Of a stretch of 64,000 bases of DNA, positions 33,927 to 43,380 are shown piece by piece. Origin of the DNA: Microscilla marina ATCC 23134 (GTDB taxonomy: Bacteria > Bacteroidota > Bacteroidia > Cytophagales > Microscillaceae); NCBI RefSeq assembly GCF_000169175.1, contig NZ_AAWS01000014.1, positions 1 to 64,000 on the forward strand, given 5' to 3'. Below the pieces are notes generated by a model. The model searched no databases and was not told where the DNA came from. It worked only from the letters and a program-made list of their open reading frames with translations. The position numbers were made by a program, and so were the translations under genes. Numbering within the stretch: position 1 is the stretch's first letter; every line of letters begins with the position of its first letter.

Positions 33927-34430
33927 GCTATTTATAATTTTATAGCTTGTTTAATTTTTTCTGTTTGAGAAGTATTGTATGATGAACTATTCCATTAGGG
34001 GCGCTAAAATACTGGGGACTAAAGTCCTGCAAAAAATAAAGGATAACTCATGCTTACCCATTGCAATCTATAAATAATAAAAGTAGTTCGTTAAGTAAAA
34101 CGTAAAAAATAAAGTAGTCCAGTAGAACAAAACAGTGGGCGAACGAGCGAAAAAACCTTTATAAAGTTGGCAATTCTAATTCATCGGAACCAAAGCTATG
34201 GAAAAATTAGCTTCATAGAGTTCACTCAGCTTTTGAAGAAGTCTTCCTGCCTAAGGTGTTGTTCTCTGAATGTAGGTTATTTTGAAAGTTTTACTAAGCA
34301 AAATATATTGATGGTGATTAGCCAGAGAAGTCTTGCAAGTTTGTAGCGCTAAGCCCCTTATTAAAACCTTCATTCAATGGCATTGGTTGTTGGAGAAAAA
34401 TCACCTGGAATAAGGCTGAAAACATAAGCA
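33927..34430. other. Intergenic region between the two paralogs
   Basis: About 500 AT-rich bases. Apart from a short hairpin (ggactaaagtcc, about 34016-34027) nothing was recognised. No relic of a third paralog could be found by eye. Confidence 0.4.
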
Positions 34431-34928
34431 TTATGATTTGCTTTTTTTCAATTGTGTTGTCCTCAACCTACTTTTGAGGCTTGCCGTAAGCGAAGCGTCT
34501 ACCCTACGTTGAATTTTTTCCATTTTACCTTCGGCACCAAACGAAAAAAACAACAATACTTCACCTTCGGTCATTATAGCAATTTGTTTTTGTATACAAA
34601 AAGGTTGGTAAAACTCCCAGATAATACCTGCCTTGTTCAACGCATCAGTAGCGTCATAAATAGAGGTATCATAACTGAACATGAGCTTTTTTCGTTCCCA
34701 TTCCATCTGTACACTAGGCTTGTTTTCCATTTTAAAGTTGACTGTCTCCAGTACATTTTCATAGAAAATAAGCTCTATACCCTCGTATAAATAAGCGTGA
34801 TAGTTAGGCAAATCCATCAGAATTTCATCATCTATGTCAGAAATAATATTGAACACAACATCTTTAGACATGCCTACGATTACTTCCTGAATGACCCCTG
34901 TCTGTAAAAACTCTAGAATGTTTATCAT
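34431..34928 (-). CDS. Unknown protein, paralog B of a pair
   Basis: A 165-residue counterpart of the gene at 33435-33926, about one-third identical by eye (NILEFLQTGVIQ, VGMSKDVVFNII, LIFYENVLETVNF, WEFYQPF, MTEGEVLLFFSFG, KMEKIQ). The ATG at 34928 aligns with the start of paralog A and is preferred over one 14 codons upstream. The C-terminus is Lys/Arg/Ser-rich (LRTTQLKKSKS). Function unknown. The 500-bp gap suggests each paralog has its own promoter. Confidence 0.66.
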   Translation of the reverse strand: MINILEFLQTGVIQEVIVGMSKDVVFNIISDIDDEILMDLPNYHAYLYEGIELIFYENVLETVNFKMENKPSVQMEWERKKLMFSYDTSIYDATDALNKAGIIWEFYQPFCIQKQIAIMTEGEVLLFFSFGAEGKMEKIQRRVDASLTASLKSRLRTTQLKKSKS

Positions 34929-35342
34929 ATTTAGTTGGCTATAGTTTGTTTGAAGTGATAGTATAAACACATAATCCTGCCTGAATAAGAATACAAAAGT
35001 AATGAAACTCCAGAAAGCTATTTGTTAAGAATGTTGGTGATAAGGTGGTTTCTGCAGAATTATTAAGTACTTGGTAAAGCCAAAAACTATACACATCAAC
35101 TACTTAAAGATGTTACTTTTTTTTAAAACTAACAATTTGATGTTACAAAAATGTGTCGAACCAGCTTCTTTTGTTGTTTTGGTTAAAATAGTAGGACTAA
35201 ATAAAGAAGGTAGGCAATGATTTGTGAAAAAAGTTTACAATAAGAAAAACACCCAATCACTATACAAGTCATGGGGTGCTAAAAAAAAGAAAGGAATCAC
35301 GAGCCAACGATAAGCGTAGGTAATTGATGGTTTTTAGGTCAA
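34929..35342. other. Intergenic region
   Basis: About 410 AT-rich bases holding the permease terminator at 35249-35281 and nothing else recognised. Confidence 0.4.
35249..35281 (-). terminator. Terminator of the permease gene
   Basis: On the minus strand caccc / gggtg with a loop of about 20 nt followed by TTTTTC, about 65 bases past the stop codon. The stem is short. Confidence 0.55.
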
Positions 35343-37745
35343 CTACTCGTTCCTCAACGATCTTACTGGATTATTTTGTGTAGCAGCAAGGGTTTGATAA
35401 CCTATAGTAAATAATGTAATAAGCAAAGCGATGCTTCCTGCCCATACAAATACCATGAGTCCTATCGAAGTGCGATAGGCAAAACCATCGAGCCAGTGAC
35501 GCATTACATAATACCCTACAGGAAAAGCCACCACAAAAGACAGTAAAATTTGTTTGATATAGCCTTTGACCAATAAGGCAAACAGTTGTGCTGAAGAAGC
35601 CCCCAAAACCTTCCGTATGGCTATTTCTTTACTGCGTTTTTGTACTGTAAAAGTGGCAAGCCCAAACAATCCCATGCTGGCAATGAGTATGGTAATAATG
35701 GCGGCAATGTTGAAAATTTGTCCGGTGAGTGCTTCCTTATGATAAAAATGCTTCATTTGCTCATCCAAAAAATGATATTCCAGTGGGGTGTCAGCATCAA
35801 ATTTATCATTTACTTTTTTGGCATAAGCCACTACTTGAGCCATATCCTGACTGTGTACTTTTATCGAAAAATAGTCTAAACGTCTTACTGGATTATTCCA
35901 ATGCGCTATGATCAAAGGAGCCATTTTGTTATGCAATGATTGTAAGTGAAAATCCTTGACAATGCCTATGACTTTTGCCTTAAACCTACGACTAGTATCT
36001 GCCGATCTTACATAATCTCCCACCCCCAGTTTAAACTGTTTGGCGGCAAGTTGGTTAATCAACACCTTGCTTGAGTCGGTTTTGTCATTGCCCCCAAAAT
36101 TGGCTCCTGCCACCAATTGAATATCAAAAGTAGACAGAAAATCTTGATCTGCGCCCACCAAAAACGATTGTTGTGCTTCATTGACTGTTTGCCCTTTGCC
36201 CAGCACAGGTAACAGCGTAATTTCTTTCCAGTCGCCCGGCACCCTGGAAGTAGCCGATACTTTTTGTATGGTAGGGTGCTTAAGCAACTCTTGCTTGATT
36301 GCCCTAAAGCTTTGACGGGTTTTGGCGCTATTGATGTCTATTACCATTAACTGCTCTTTGTTAAAGCCCATTTTTTTATTTTGAACATAGTCGAGTTGTT
36401 TATGTACAATCAAGGTGGCGATTACCATCAACATAGACAAGGCAAACTGCCCTACCACTAAAACCTTGCGCAGTAACAAACCTCTGGGAGATGTTTTTAC
36501 CTGAGACTTAAGTACATATACTGGTTGATAGCCAGAAAGTATCAGGGCAGGATAAATGCCTGCCAGCAAACCTACAGCCAGGGTAATCAGAAATAGTTGC
36601 CCCAGCGATGCTGCGGCACTGTGCCAGCCAATCTCAAAATTTTTGTGGGCAAGTTCATTAAAATAAGGCAAGATGGCTTCGATAACCCCTACCGACATAA
36701 TAAAAGCCAGCAAAGCAACGATGCTCGACTCAATCAAAAACTGCACGATTAACTGTTGGCGGTATGCCCCCATTACTTTGCGTACGCCTATTTCTTTGGC
36801 TCGATACACCGACTTAGCCGTGGTAAGATTGATGTAGTTGATACTGGCAATGATAAGTACAAACAGGGCAACTGCCGTAAAAGCATACACATAAAAAATG
36901 TTACCTTTGTTGGTCGTCGCAAACCCTACCTCGATGTGGGTCGAGTTAAAATGCACTTCAGTAAGTGGCTGAAGAAACAAAGAACGGGTTTTCCAGGAGT
37001 TGCCTCCTTTGGCAATAGCCAAAGTCGAGAGCTTTTGTGACAATGTTTGGACGTTGGTATGAGGCTTTAGCAACATGTAAGTAATGGCTGCCCGGTTTTG
37101 CCATTGTTTCAAATACTTTCTCCAGCGAGGCTGGTTTAAGGGCAGCGAAAACAACATAGAAAAGCGCACGTGGGTATTTTGAGGCAAGTCTTTAATCACT
37201 CCGCTTACAGTGATTTTTTTCTTAAAGCGGTTAAATTCCATTGTTTTACCTACAGCGTTGACGGTGCCAAACAAACGCAAAGCCGCTGATTTGGTCAATA
37301 CCACCAAATGGGGTTTGGTAAGCGCAGTTTGGGCATTGCCCGCCAGCATTTCCAAGTCAAATACTTTTAATACATTGGGCGTGGCAATCTGAAACAAACG
37401 GTCATTGAAGGTTTGGTTCCCAATTTTAATCACTGCCTGTCCACCCGCTACAAACTGTACTACTTCTTCTATTTCTGGAAAACTGCTTTGAGCTGGCTTT
37501 GCCAATGCGCTGCTGGTATACGCCAACCAACGAGTCGTTTGATTGGCTGTTTGGTTGCGTTCTACTACCCGGTAAATGCGTTGGGCTTTAGGAAAGGTAG
37601 TGTCATACTTCAGCTCGTCTTGGATATAAAGCCATAAAATAAAACTACAACTAATGCCCAGTGTAAGCCCTAGCAGGTTGATGGCTGAGTGTAGTTTATT
37701 GCGCCAAAGATTGCGCAGGGCGGTTTTCAAATAACTTATAAACAT
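35343..37745 (-). CDS. FtsX-type ABC transporter permease (MacB-like)
   Basis: An 800-residue permease of the MacB/FtsX type with two FtsX-like halves. The opening FISYLKTALRNLWRNKLHSA and the first membrane helix (LLGLTLGISCSFILWLYI) precede a large MacB_PCD periplasmic domain. Membrane helices appear near 285-305, 335-355, 380-400 and 430-450, then a second periplasmic domain, and three helices at about 685-790. The RAKEIGVRKVMGA and RSKEIAIRKVLGA motifs are the coupling-helix signatures of the two halves. Cytophagales carry many such proteins, usually annotated as antimicrobial-peptide or lipoprotein transporters. No ATPase gene lies nearby, so its partner is encoded elsewhere or absent. 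Confidence 0.88.
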   Translation of the reverse strand: MFISYLKTALRNLWRNKLHSAINLLGLTLGISCSFILWLYIQDELKYDTTFPKAQRIYRVVERNQTANQTTRWLAYTSSALAKPAQSSFPEIEEVVQFVAGGQAVIKIGNQTFNDRLFQIATPNVLKVFDLEMLAGNAQTALTKPHLVVLTKSAALRLFGTVNAVGKTMEFNRFKKKITVSGVIKDLPQNTHVRFSMLFSLPLNQPRWRKYLKQWQNRAAITYMLLKPHTNVQTLSQKLSTLAIAKGGNSWKTRSLFLQPLTEVHFNSTHIEVGFATTNKGNIFYVYAFTAVALFVLIIASINYINLTTAKSVYRAKEIGVRKVMGAYRQQLIVQFLIESSIVALLAFIMSVGVIEAILPYFNELAHKNFEIGWHSAAASLGQLFLITLAVGLLAGIYPALILSGYQPVYVLKSQVKTSPRGLLLRKVLVVGQFALSMLMVIATLIVHKQLDYVQNKKMGFNKEQLMVIDINSAKTRQSFRAIKQELLKHPTIQKVSATSRVPGDWKEITLLPVLGKGQTVNEAQQSFLVGADQDFLSTFDIQLVAGANFGGNDKTDSSKVLINQLAAKQFKLGVGDYVRSADTSRRFKAKVIGIVKDFHLQSLHNKMAPLIIAHWNNPVRRLDYFSIKVHSQDMAQVVAYAKKVNDKFDADTPLEYHFLDEQMKHFYHKEALTGQIFNIAAIITILIASMGLFGLATFTVQKRSKEIAIRKVLGASSAQLFALLVKGYIKQILLSFVVAFPVGYYVMRHWLDGFAYRTSIGLMVFVWAGSIALLITLFTIGYQTLAATQNNPVRSLRNE

Positions 37746-38109
37746 AGTTTCAATGGGGTTATATGGTATAATGGTTCATAGCTTCTACAGCCTCAAGCCT
37801 TTAGCTTTTGCCTGTCGCAGGTGGCTCACGTGTTTGTTTTTTTAGTGTTTAATCCTTTATGCACAAGTTTTGGAACTGCGCTTTCAAGTTCTGTGCCGTA
37901 GCGTTAATATACTGAAAGGCAGTGACTTGAAGCCATTTCTTTACCTCATGTGATTTTTAAACTGCCCACCAGTGGACATTTTTTGTTTCAAAGCTGGGCA
38001 CTTATGAAAGTGAAAGGTTTTTGTGTATTTTTGGCAAGTGTTTGACACTGAACCAATTGCAATAAATGGTTTGGGTCTTGTATGGCATTACCCAAAAACA
38101 AAAACCACC
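37746..38109. other. Divergent intergenic region with a promoter-like element
   Basis: About 360 bases between permease and response regulator. It holds one copy of a 58-bp repeat (37797-37852) and a TATTTTTG -7-like box at 38026-38033 that would start the response-regulator transcript near 38040, leaving a 70-nt leader. Confidence 0.5.
37797..37852 (+). repeat. Short dispersed repeat, copy 1
   Basis: About 58 bases (ttagcttttgcctgtcgcag, gtggctcacg, gtttttttag) that recur with few changes at 39560-39617, in the same orientation. The two copies flank the response-regulator gene. Confidence 0.6.
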
Positions 38110-39483
38110 ATGGCTAAACAAACAGGGAAAATACTGGTAGTAGACGATGACCAATATGTAACATTGTCGTTGAGAATGTTGCTGGAGCAATACTTCAAAA
38201 AAGTAGAAGTGCTCAATTCGCCCAAACTCATTCCAGAAGCATTTGCCCAACAAGTATTTGATGTGGTTTTGTTGGACATGAACTTTAGCCCTGGCGAAAC
38301 ATCGGGTAAAGCAGGGATCAAATGGCTGGAGAAAATCATAGAATTAGATCCTAACACCAGCGTAATATTGATGACTGCCTATGGAGCGGTAGACATGGCC
38401 GTGCAAGCGATCAAAGACGGAGCCGTAGACTTTGTGGTCAAACCGTTTCAAAACGAAAAACTGCTGTCTACAGTCACTGCGGGCTGTCAACTGAGTCAAT
38501 CTAAAAAAGCGGTGAAACATCTGCGCTCGCAAAAAGATATTTTGAGTTCGGCAATGGATCATCAGTACGCCAACATGATAGGGCGCTCCGCAATCATGCA
38601 AGAGGTTTTTCAAACCGTAGAAAAAGTAGCCCAAACCGATGCCAATGTCTTGATCTTAGGTGAAAATGGTACAGGTAAGGAGCTTATTGCCAGGGCAGTA
38701 CATCGTAGCTCGGCGAGGGCTGGCGAGGTGTTTATTAGTGTAGACCTGGGGGCAGTGTCTGAGACTTTGTTTGAGAGCGAACTTTTTGGGCACAAGAAAG
38801 GAGCTTTTACCGATGCTAAAGAAGATCGGGTAGGGCGCTTTGAAGCGGCGTCGGGTGGGACATTGTTTTTAGATGAAATTGGCAATCTTTCGCTGCCTTT
38901 GCAGGCAAAACTGTTGGCGGTGTTGCAAAACCGCCAAGTAGTAAGGGTGGGTAGCAACCAACCCATTGCTATAGACATACGCCTGGTATGTGCGACTAAT
39001 ATGAACCTGACCAAAATGGTAAAAGAGGGTACTTTCAGGCAAGACTTGTTGTACCGGATCAACACCATTGCTGTGCAACTGCCCGCCCTGCGTGAACGCA
39101 ACGAAGACATCCCTTTGCTTGCTGAACATTTTCTGAAAATATATTGCAAAAAATACCAAAAACCCGAATTAAGAGTTCCCGAGTATGTGGTAAAAAAACT
39201 GCAAAAATACCAGTGGCCAGGCAATGTGCGCGAGCTACAACATGCCCTGGAGCGTGCCGTGATTTTAAGCGATGGGGTACACCTCAAATCCAGTGATTTT
39301 CAGTTTTTGACCGATGACGTAGAAGAAGAACGAAAAGTGGAAAACTACAATCTGGAAGACCTCGAAAAATGGGCGATCAAAAATGCCTTGGTCAAACATA
39401 AAGGCAATGTAAGCCACGCTGCCAAAGAGTTGGGGCTTACCCGTGGGTCGATGTACCGCAGAATGGAGAAGTATGGGTTATAA
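38110..39483 (+). CDS. Sigma-54-dependent response regulator (NtrC type)
   Basis: A 457-residue transcription activator with three domains: receiver (1-125, phospho-acceptor D56, conserved acidic VVDDDQ and VVKPF Lys), AAA+ sigma-54 interaction domain (about 150-390: GENGTGKE Walker [11 protein letters not shown] Walker B) and a Fis-type helix-turn-helix ([20 protein letters not shown]). The loop contacting sigma-54 reads GAFTDA rather than the usual GAFTGA. The ATG at 38110 starts the receiver; an upstream in-frame ATG would precede the predicted transcription start. The sensor gene lies 181 bases downstream. It drives sigma-54 promoters whose targets are not evident. Confidence 0.93.
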   Translation: MAKQTGKILVVDDDQYVTLSLRMLLEQYFKKVEVLNSPKLIPEAFAQQVFDVVLLDMNFSPGETSGKAGIKWLEKIIELDPNTSVILMTAYGAVDMAVQAIKDGAVDFVVKPFQNEKLLSTVTAGCQLSQSKKAVKHLRSQKDILSSAMDHQYANMIGRSAIMQEVFQTVEKVAQTDANVLILGENGTGKELIARAVHRSSARAGEVFISVDLGAVSETLFESELFGHKKGAFTDAKEDRVGRFEAASGGTLFLDEIGNLSLPLQAKLLAVLQNRQVVRVGSNQPIAIDIRLVCATNMNLTKMVKEGTFRQDLLYRINTIAVQLPALRERNEDIPLLAEHFLKIYCKKYQKPELRVPEYVVKKLQKYQWPGNVRELQHALERAVILSDGVHLKSSDFQFLTDDVEEERKVENYNLEDLEKWAIKNALVKHKGNVSHAAKELGLTRGSMYRRMEKYGL

Positions 39484-39664
39484 AATAGTTGATAGCCGCG
39501 TGTTCAATGCTGTTTAACTGCGTTGAGCTCACTACGTTCGGTTCTTTAACAAAGCCATTAGCTTTTAGCTTTAGCCTGTCGCAGATGGCTCACGCGTCTG
39601 TTTTTTTAATGCTCAATTCTAGTGATTTTCGAAGCTAAATCAAGCCACCTAAAAAACTGTACTA
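39484..39664. other. Short intergenic region with repeat copy
   Basis: Carries the second copy of the 58-bp repeat at 39560-39617 and a gttgagctcactacgttcgg stretch seen in similar form near other repeats. It separates the response regulator from its sensor, suggesting an insertion between originally adjacent genes. Confidence 0.5.
39560..39617 (+). repeat. Short dispersed repeat, copy 2
   Basis: Direct repeat of 37797-37852; shared core gcctgtcgca and tggctcacg followed by a T tract and a near-copy of the aatgctcaat end. Confidence 0.6.
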
Positions 39665-41011
39665 TTGAAAAACATAAAATTAAATATACTACTTCGCTTT
39701 ATACTACTGTTGGCGCTTATGGGACTACTGATGTACACTTGGGTAGTATTGGGTAGGCAACTTCGCAGTATATACATTATGGCATTTTTGGTGTTGGCTA
39801 GTGCCGAGTTTTTGTGGTATGTAGACAAGACCAACCGCGATTTGGGCAGCTTTTTACTTGCCTTGCTGCACAACGACTTTACCACCCGTTTTTCGGCAGG
39901 GTACCAAGGCAAGAGTCAGGCACACTTGTATAAGTCGTTCAATGCGATCAATCAAAAGTTTTTGGAGCTCAACGCCGAACGCGAAGTGCTTTTTTTGCAT
40001 CAACAAATGTTGGTAGAGCACCTCAATGTAGGCATTATCAGTTTTGACCGACACGGTAAAGTTCATTTGCTAAACAATGCCTTTCGGCAAATACTGCAAC
40101 AACCTCAAGCTTTGTTGCGTCAAGTAGATGACCTCAAACGAGTACAGAAGACATTATGCGAGGCTATCCAACAGACCAAGGCAGGCGAACGTAAAGTAAT
40201 AAAAATAAGGCGGGAAAATGACCTGCTTCAGCTTGCCATACAAGCCACCGAGTTTAACCTCAAGGGCAAATATTTTAAGCTAATATCTGCACAAGACATT
40301 CAAGGGGCACTGGATGAACAAGAGCTAGACGCCTGGCAAAAACTAATCAAGGTGTTGACTCACGAAATAATGAACTCGGTGGTGCCTATTACTTCCCTGA
40401 GCGATACTTTACACCTGATACTTGCCCAATCATTGCAAAGTACAGACACCTTGAGTGCCAAAACCCTGGAGGACGTTCGTTTGGGGCTCGATGCCATCAG
40501 AAACCGTAGCAAAGGATTGGTCAATTTTACCGAAACCTATAAAAATCTCACCCGAATACCTCCTCCGCAGTTTGCCCAATTATCGTTGTCTGCTTTGGTG
40601 GCACGTTTGCGTAGTTTGATGCAGCCCCGTTTGGAAGAAGCCCAAATTCCTTTGTTGATTGACTTGCCCGACCCTGAAGTGTATATTCTTGCTGATGTAC
40701 AATTGATAGAACAAGTACTGCTCAATTTGATCAAGAATGCCATAGAAGCCCTCGAAAATCAACCCAACCCTTGCATTACCCTACAGGTGGGGCTTTCGCC
40801 CGAAGGCAAAACCTGGCTAAAACTCAAAGACAATGGACCTGGCATTGCTGCCGATCAATTAGACAAAATATTTGTACCTTTTTTTACTACCAAACCTGAG
40901 GGCTCAGGCATTGGGCTAAGCTTGTGTCGTCAAATAATGCGTATGCACAAAGGCAGTCTGTCTTGTCACTCAGTAATAGGGCAGGGAACGGCGTTTACAG
41001 TGGTTTTTTAG
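39665..41011 (+). CDS. Sensor histidine kinase (NtrY-like)
   Basis: A 448-residue membrane histidine kinase. Two N-terminal membrane helices (about 8-30 and 34-52) are followed by a HAMP/linker and a PAS-like segment (EHLNVGIISFDRHGKVHLLN). The phospho-acceptor is H233 in VLTHEIMNSVVP, and the ATPase domain shows NLIKNAIEAL, DNGPGIA and PFFTTKPEGSGIGLSL. The start is TTG at 39665: no in-frame ATG occurs between the upstream stop at 39650 and the first helix. It surely pairs with the sigma-54 regulator immediately upstream. The signal is unknown. Confidence 0.9.
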   Translation: MKNIKLNILLRFILLLALMGLLMYTWVVLGRQLRSIYIMAFLVLASAEFLWYVDKTNRDLGSFLLALLHNDFTTRFSAGYQGKSQAHLYKSFNAINQKFLELNAEREVLFLHQQMLVEHLNVGIISFDRHGKVHLLNNAFRQILQQPQALLRQVDDLKRVQKTLCEAIQQTKAGERKVIKIRRENDLLQLAIQATEFNLKGKYFKLISAQDIQGALDEQELDAWQKLIKVLTHEIMNSVVPITSLSDTLHLILAQSLQSTDTLSAKTLEDVRLGLDAIRNRSKGLVNFTETYKNLTRIPPPQFAQLSLSALVARLRSLMQPRLEEAQIPLLIDLPDPEVYILADVQLIEQVLLNLIKNAIEALENQPNPCITLQVGLSPEGKTWLKLKDNGPGIAADQLDKIFVPFFTTKPEGSGIGLSLCRQIMRMHKGSLSCHSVIGQGTAFTVVF

Positions 41012-41071
41012 CGCTTTCTTTGCACTCTTTGATGTGTTGTCCTGTACTCATAGCAGTATACCCTATTTTGC

Positions 41072-41101
41072 TTGCACAAAGCTGGGCAAATGGTAGATTT
41101 G
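41072..41101 (+). promoter_or_regulatory. Promoter of the GNAT gene
   Basis: TTG (41072-41074), 19-nt spacer, TAGATTTG (41094-41101): a good match to the Bacteroidota promoter. Transcription would start near 41108, about 30 nt before the start codon. Confidence 0.6.
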
Positions 41102-41138
41102 TGCTCTTGTTTGATTGTAAACTTACCATAAAACCCCC

Positions 41139-41636
41139 ATGAATTTAACTTCCGAAAGACTCCTGTATATTCCAGTGACCGAAGCCGAGCGCGAAGGTTA
41201 TATGGCCTGGTATACCAACGACAAGGTAATGAAATACATTACGGGCAAAGGCTTGACCAAGGCTCAGGCAAACGAACGTTTTGCCAAAGCTATAGAAAGT
41301 AACCTGGCAAACCCCGAAATGGGCTTATATGTAGTAAAACACCGTGAAACCAACAAAAATATTGGCATCGCCAAACTAGCTTATTTCAATGATAACAACA
41401 CCGTTGAAGTAGGTTATGGTATGATGCCTGACAATTGGGGACAAGGTTATGCTACCGAAATGCTCCTTTGCTTAATGGCGCATTGTCGTGCTTTACCTCA
41501 AATAAAAACTTTGGTAGGCATAGTAAAACCCGAAAATAAGGCATCGGTCAAGGTGCTCACCAAACAGGGTTTTGTACTTGATAAAGTAGCACTGAGCCAG
41601 GGGGTAGAAGAGGCATATTACAAGCTTGATTTATGA
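41139..41636 (+). CDS. GNAT acetyltransferase, RimJ/RimL type
   Basis: A 165-residue N-acetyltransferase. The family pattern is clear: opening LTSERLLYIPVTEAE, central IGIAKLAYFNDNNTVEVGYGMMPDNWGQGYATEMLLCL (acetyl-CoA motif A, Q/G-x-GY-A), and NKASVKVLTKQGFVL (motif B). Members of this branch acetylate ribosomal-protein N-termini or small amines. The substrate is not predictable. A consensus promoter precedes it and a strong terminator follows, making a single-gene unit. Confidence 0.9.
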   Translation: MNLTSERLLYIPVTEAEREGYMAWYTNDKVMKYITGKGLTKAQANERFAKAIESNLANPEMGLYVVKHRETNKNIGIAKLAYFNDNNTVEVGYGMMPDNWGQGYATEMLLCLMAHCRALPQIKTLVGIVKPENKASVKVLTKQGFVLDKVALSQGVEEAYYKLDL

Positions 41637-41642
41637 AGCTAA

Positions 41643-41678
41643 AAAAAAGCTTGTCTAAGTTGTTAGACAAGCTTTTTG
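41643..41678 (+). terminator. Terminator of the GNAT gene
   Basis: aaaagcttgtctaa / ttagacaagctttt, a perfect 14-bp stem with a 4-nt loop and a T run, directly after the stop codon. Confidence 0.9.
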
Positions 41679-41955
41679 GATTTAATCACTTATTCGTAAG
41701 ACTCGGATAGCAAATGAATCTGTATTGGTGATTCGTTTGATTAGTTAGGTTTTGTCAGATTAAAAATGTTCGATCACTTATTTAAAACTCGCTTAATAGG
41801 TGTTCATAAATAATCAGTGTTTGAAAAATAGGTTTTGTATTGCCTGATGGTATTTTGCTCTATCTTGAATAATAAAAAAAGTTTGACCACTTATCGAAAA
41901 AGACCCGGATAGCAAAATAGCTGGGCTAGTGGTTAGTAGTTAGGTTTAGCACATT
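41679..41955. other. Intergenic region with a 60-bp direct repeat
   Basis: Two imperfect copies of about 60 bases at 41688-41753 and 41889-41947 share acttat, cggatagcaaa and agttaggttt. No coding potential was recognised. Confidence 0.5.
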
Positions 41956-42543
41956 TTATTTTAGTTTAAATGTTTTAGCAGACTTCCACATCAGTTGCAC
42001 GTCTTGGCGAGTATAAGCCGTAAATTTATCAGGTGACAACCGATAAGGCATGCCACTACTGATGACTACAGTTTCGCCGTTGGTACCTACACAATGCACA
42101 AAAGATAATGCGCCGTTTTTATCGGCTTTCAGGTATCCGGTTGCTCCGTCAACTTCAAGCTTGGCAAACGAAGGGTTCAAATCCTTGTCTGTAGCCAATG
42201 CCCTGATTGCCTGAGTGTTTTCTTGGGCTGTTCCTTGTATTTTGTTGAGTTGCATTTTAAAATACTTGCCTCCATATATTGTAACCCCCAAATTGGTTTT
42301 ATGTGGAATCACCCTGGCGTTTTTAGGTGCCATAATGGTTGCCGCAAATCCTGCATTGCTTAAATCAAACACCGCAAAACCGTCAAAATTGGGACGTTTG
42401 TGCAATATATTGGTGGTGGTGCTCATACTTGCCGTCATTACCTGAGCTTCACCTTTTAGGGTGTTTGCTCCTTGGTAAACTTCTCCACATGAAGCCAACA
42501 TGCAACTCAAAGCAAATGTGGTAGATAATAGTGTTCTTTTCAT
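41956..42543 (-). CDS. Predicted lipoprotein, unknown function
   Basis: A 195-residue protein with a signal peptide ending in a lipobox (CMLASC|GE, lipidated Cys 19), so it is attached to a membrane of the envelope. The mature part is beta-rich (FAVFDLSNAGFAATIMAP, VTIYGGKYFKMQLNK, AKLEVDGATGYLKADKNG). I do not recognise the family. It is a single gene; its downstream side holds the 60-bp direct repeats and its upstream side an 830-bp gene-free stretch. Confidence 0.75.
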   Translation of the reverse strand: MKRTLLSTTFALSCMLASCGEVYQGANTLKGEAQVMTASMSTTTNILHKRPNFDGFAVFDLSNAGFAATIMAPKNARVIPHKTNLGVTIYGGKYFKMQLNKIQGTAQENTQAIRALATDKDLNPSFAKLEVDGATGYLKADKNGALSFVHCVGTNGETVVISSGMPYRLSPDKFTAYTRQDVQLMWKSAKTFKLK

Positions 42544-43380
42544 GAGTGTTATGGGGTGTTGTTTTTAGTAGTAATGTGATACAAAAGTAGGGGTAAAACA
42601 ACGCCTAACCAACCAAACCAAAGGCAGGAATTTACTTTGAAAAATATCTTAAATGCGGGGTGCTCATTTGCTGAGTAATGGTCTTTTAGAGCTTATAAAG
42701 AAGGTTTTTGAATGAAAAACATGTTTAAAAACTCAAGAATAAAATCTAATTGAAAAAAAAGAATAAAGTAGAGGAGGCAATAGGCAAAGCAGGGCTATTT
42801 GCATTGACCAAATGTTTGCTTCAAAAGCATTAAAAATAAAGCAATATTTAAATGAAAAAATAATTTAGAATTTACCGCTTCTACCCACCCTGGCACCACC
42901 TCAAATCTCCATTTTTTATTTTCGATTCCTGTATATATTTACCTATGCTTCTAGCTAAGGTTTTTACAAATCGCTAAAAATCAATGTGATAGAAAACGTG
43001 TAACTACCTGTGAACCAAATCTACAGCAATTTGCTGTGATGAGTTCAACGGAGTAGGGTTTACCTAGAGCCTAACACCTAGTGCACTGGGGATTAAATAA
43101 ATGCGCTATTTATTCGAGGGTATTTTGTTTGCTGACGCACTTCAAAAAGTGCACAGAGTTAGTTTACAATTCCGATGTATATCGGAACCGGAGCTACGCA
43201 AACTTTTTGAAGTAAAGTCAGCGGGCTAAAGACTCCGAAGAACCGAGCCTACAGCTATGCTGTGGCGAGCTCTGCGAAGCTAATATGGTAGGAATTTAGT
43301 TTCCAGTGCACTAGCCCCTAGAACCCTGCTGGAGCTTCTAACCAGCAATACTACTATCAACAACACAAAAGGATCATACT
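42544..43380. other. Long intergenic region with hairpin repeat
   Basis: About 835 bases. A CTGAC...GTCAG hairpin element occupies 43132-43221; a stretch rich in gagctctgcgaag-type motifs follows at about 43255-43290. No gene was seen. Confidence 0.5.
43132..43221. repeat. CTGAC...GTCAG hairpin repeat, copy C
   Basis: Arms ctgacgcacttcaaaaa / tttttgaagtaaagtcag as in copy B, but with about 30 extra bases in the middle that themselves contain a perfect palindrome (ttccgatgtatatcggaa, about 43171-43188). Confidence 0.75.

Noticed and set aside
34000-34430. Third paralog between the two unknown paralogs
   Set aside because: No translated stretch in this gap resembles either protein.
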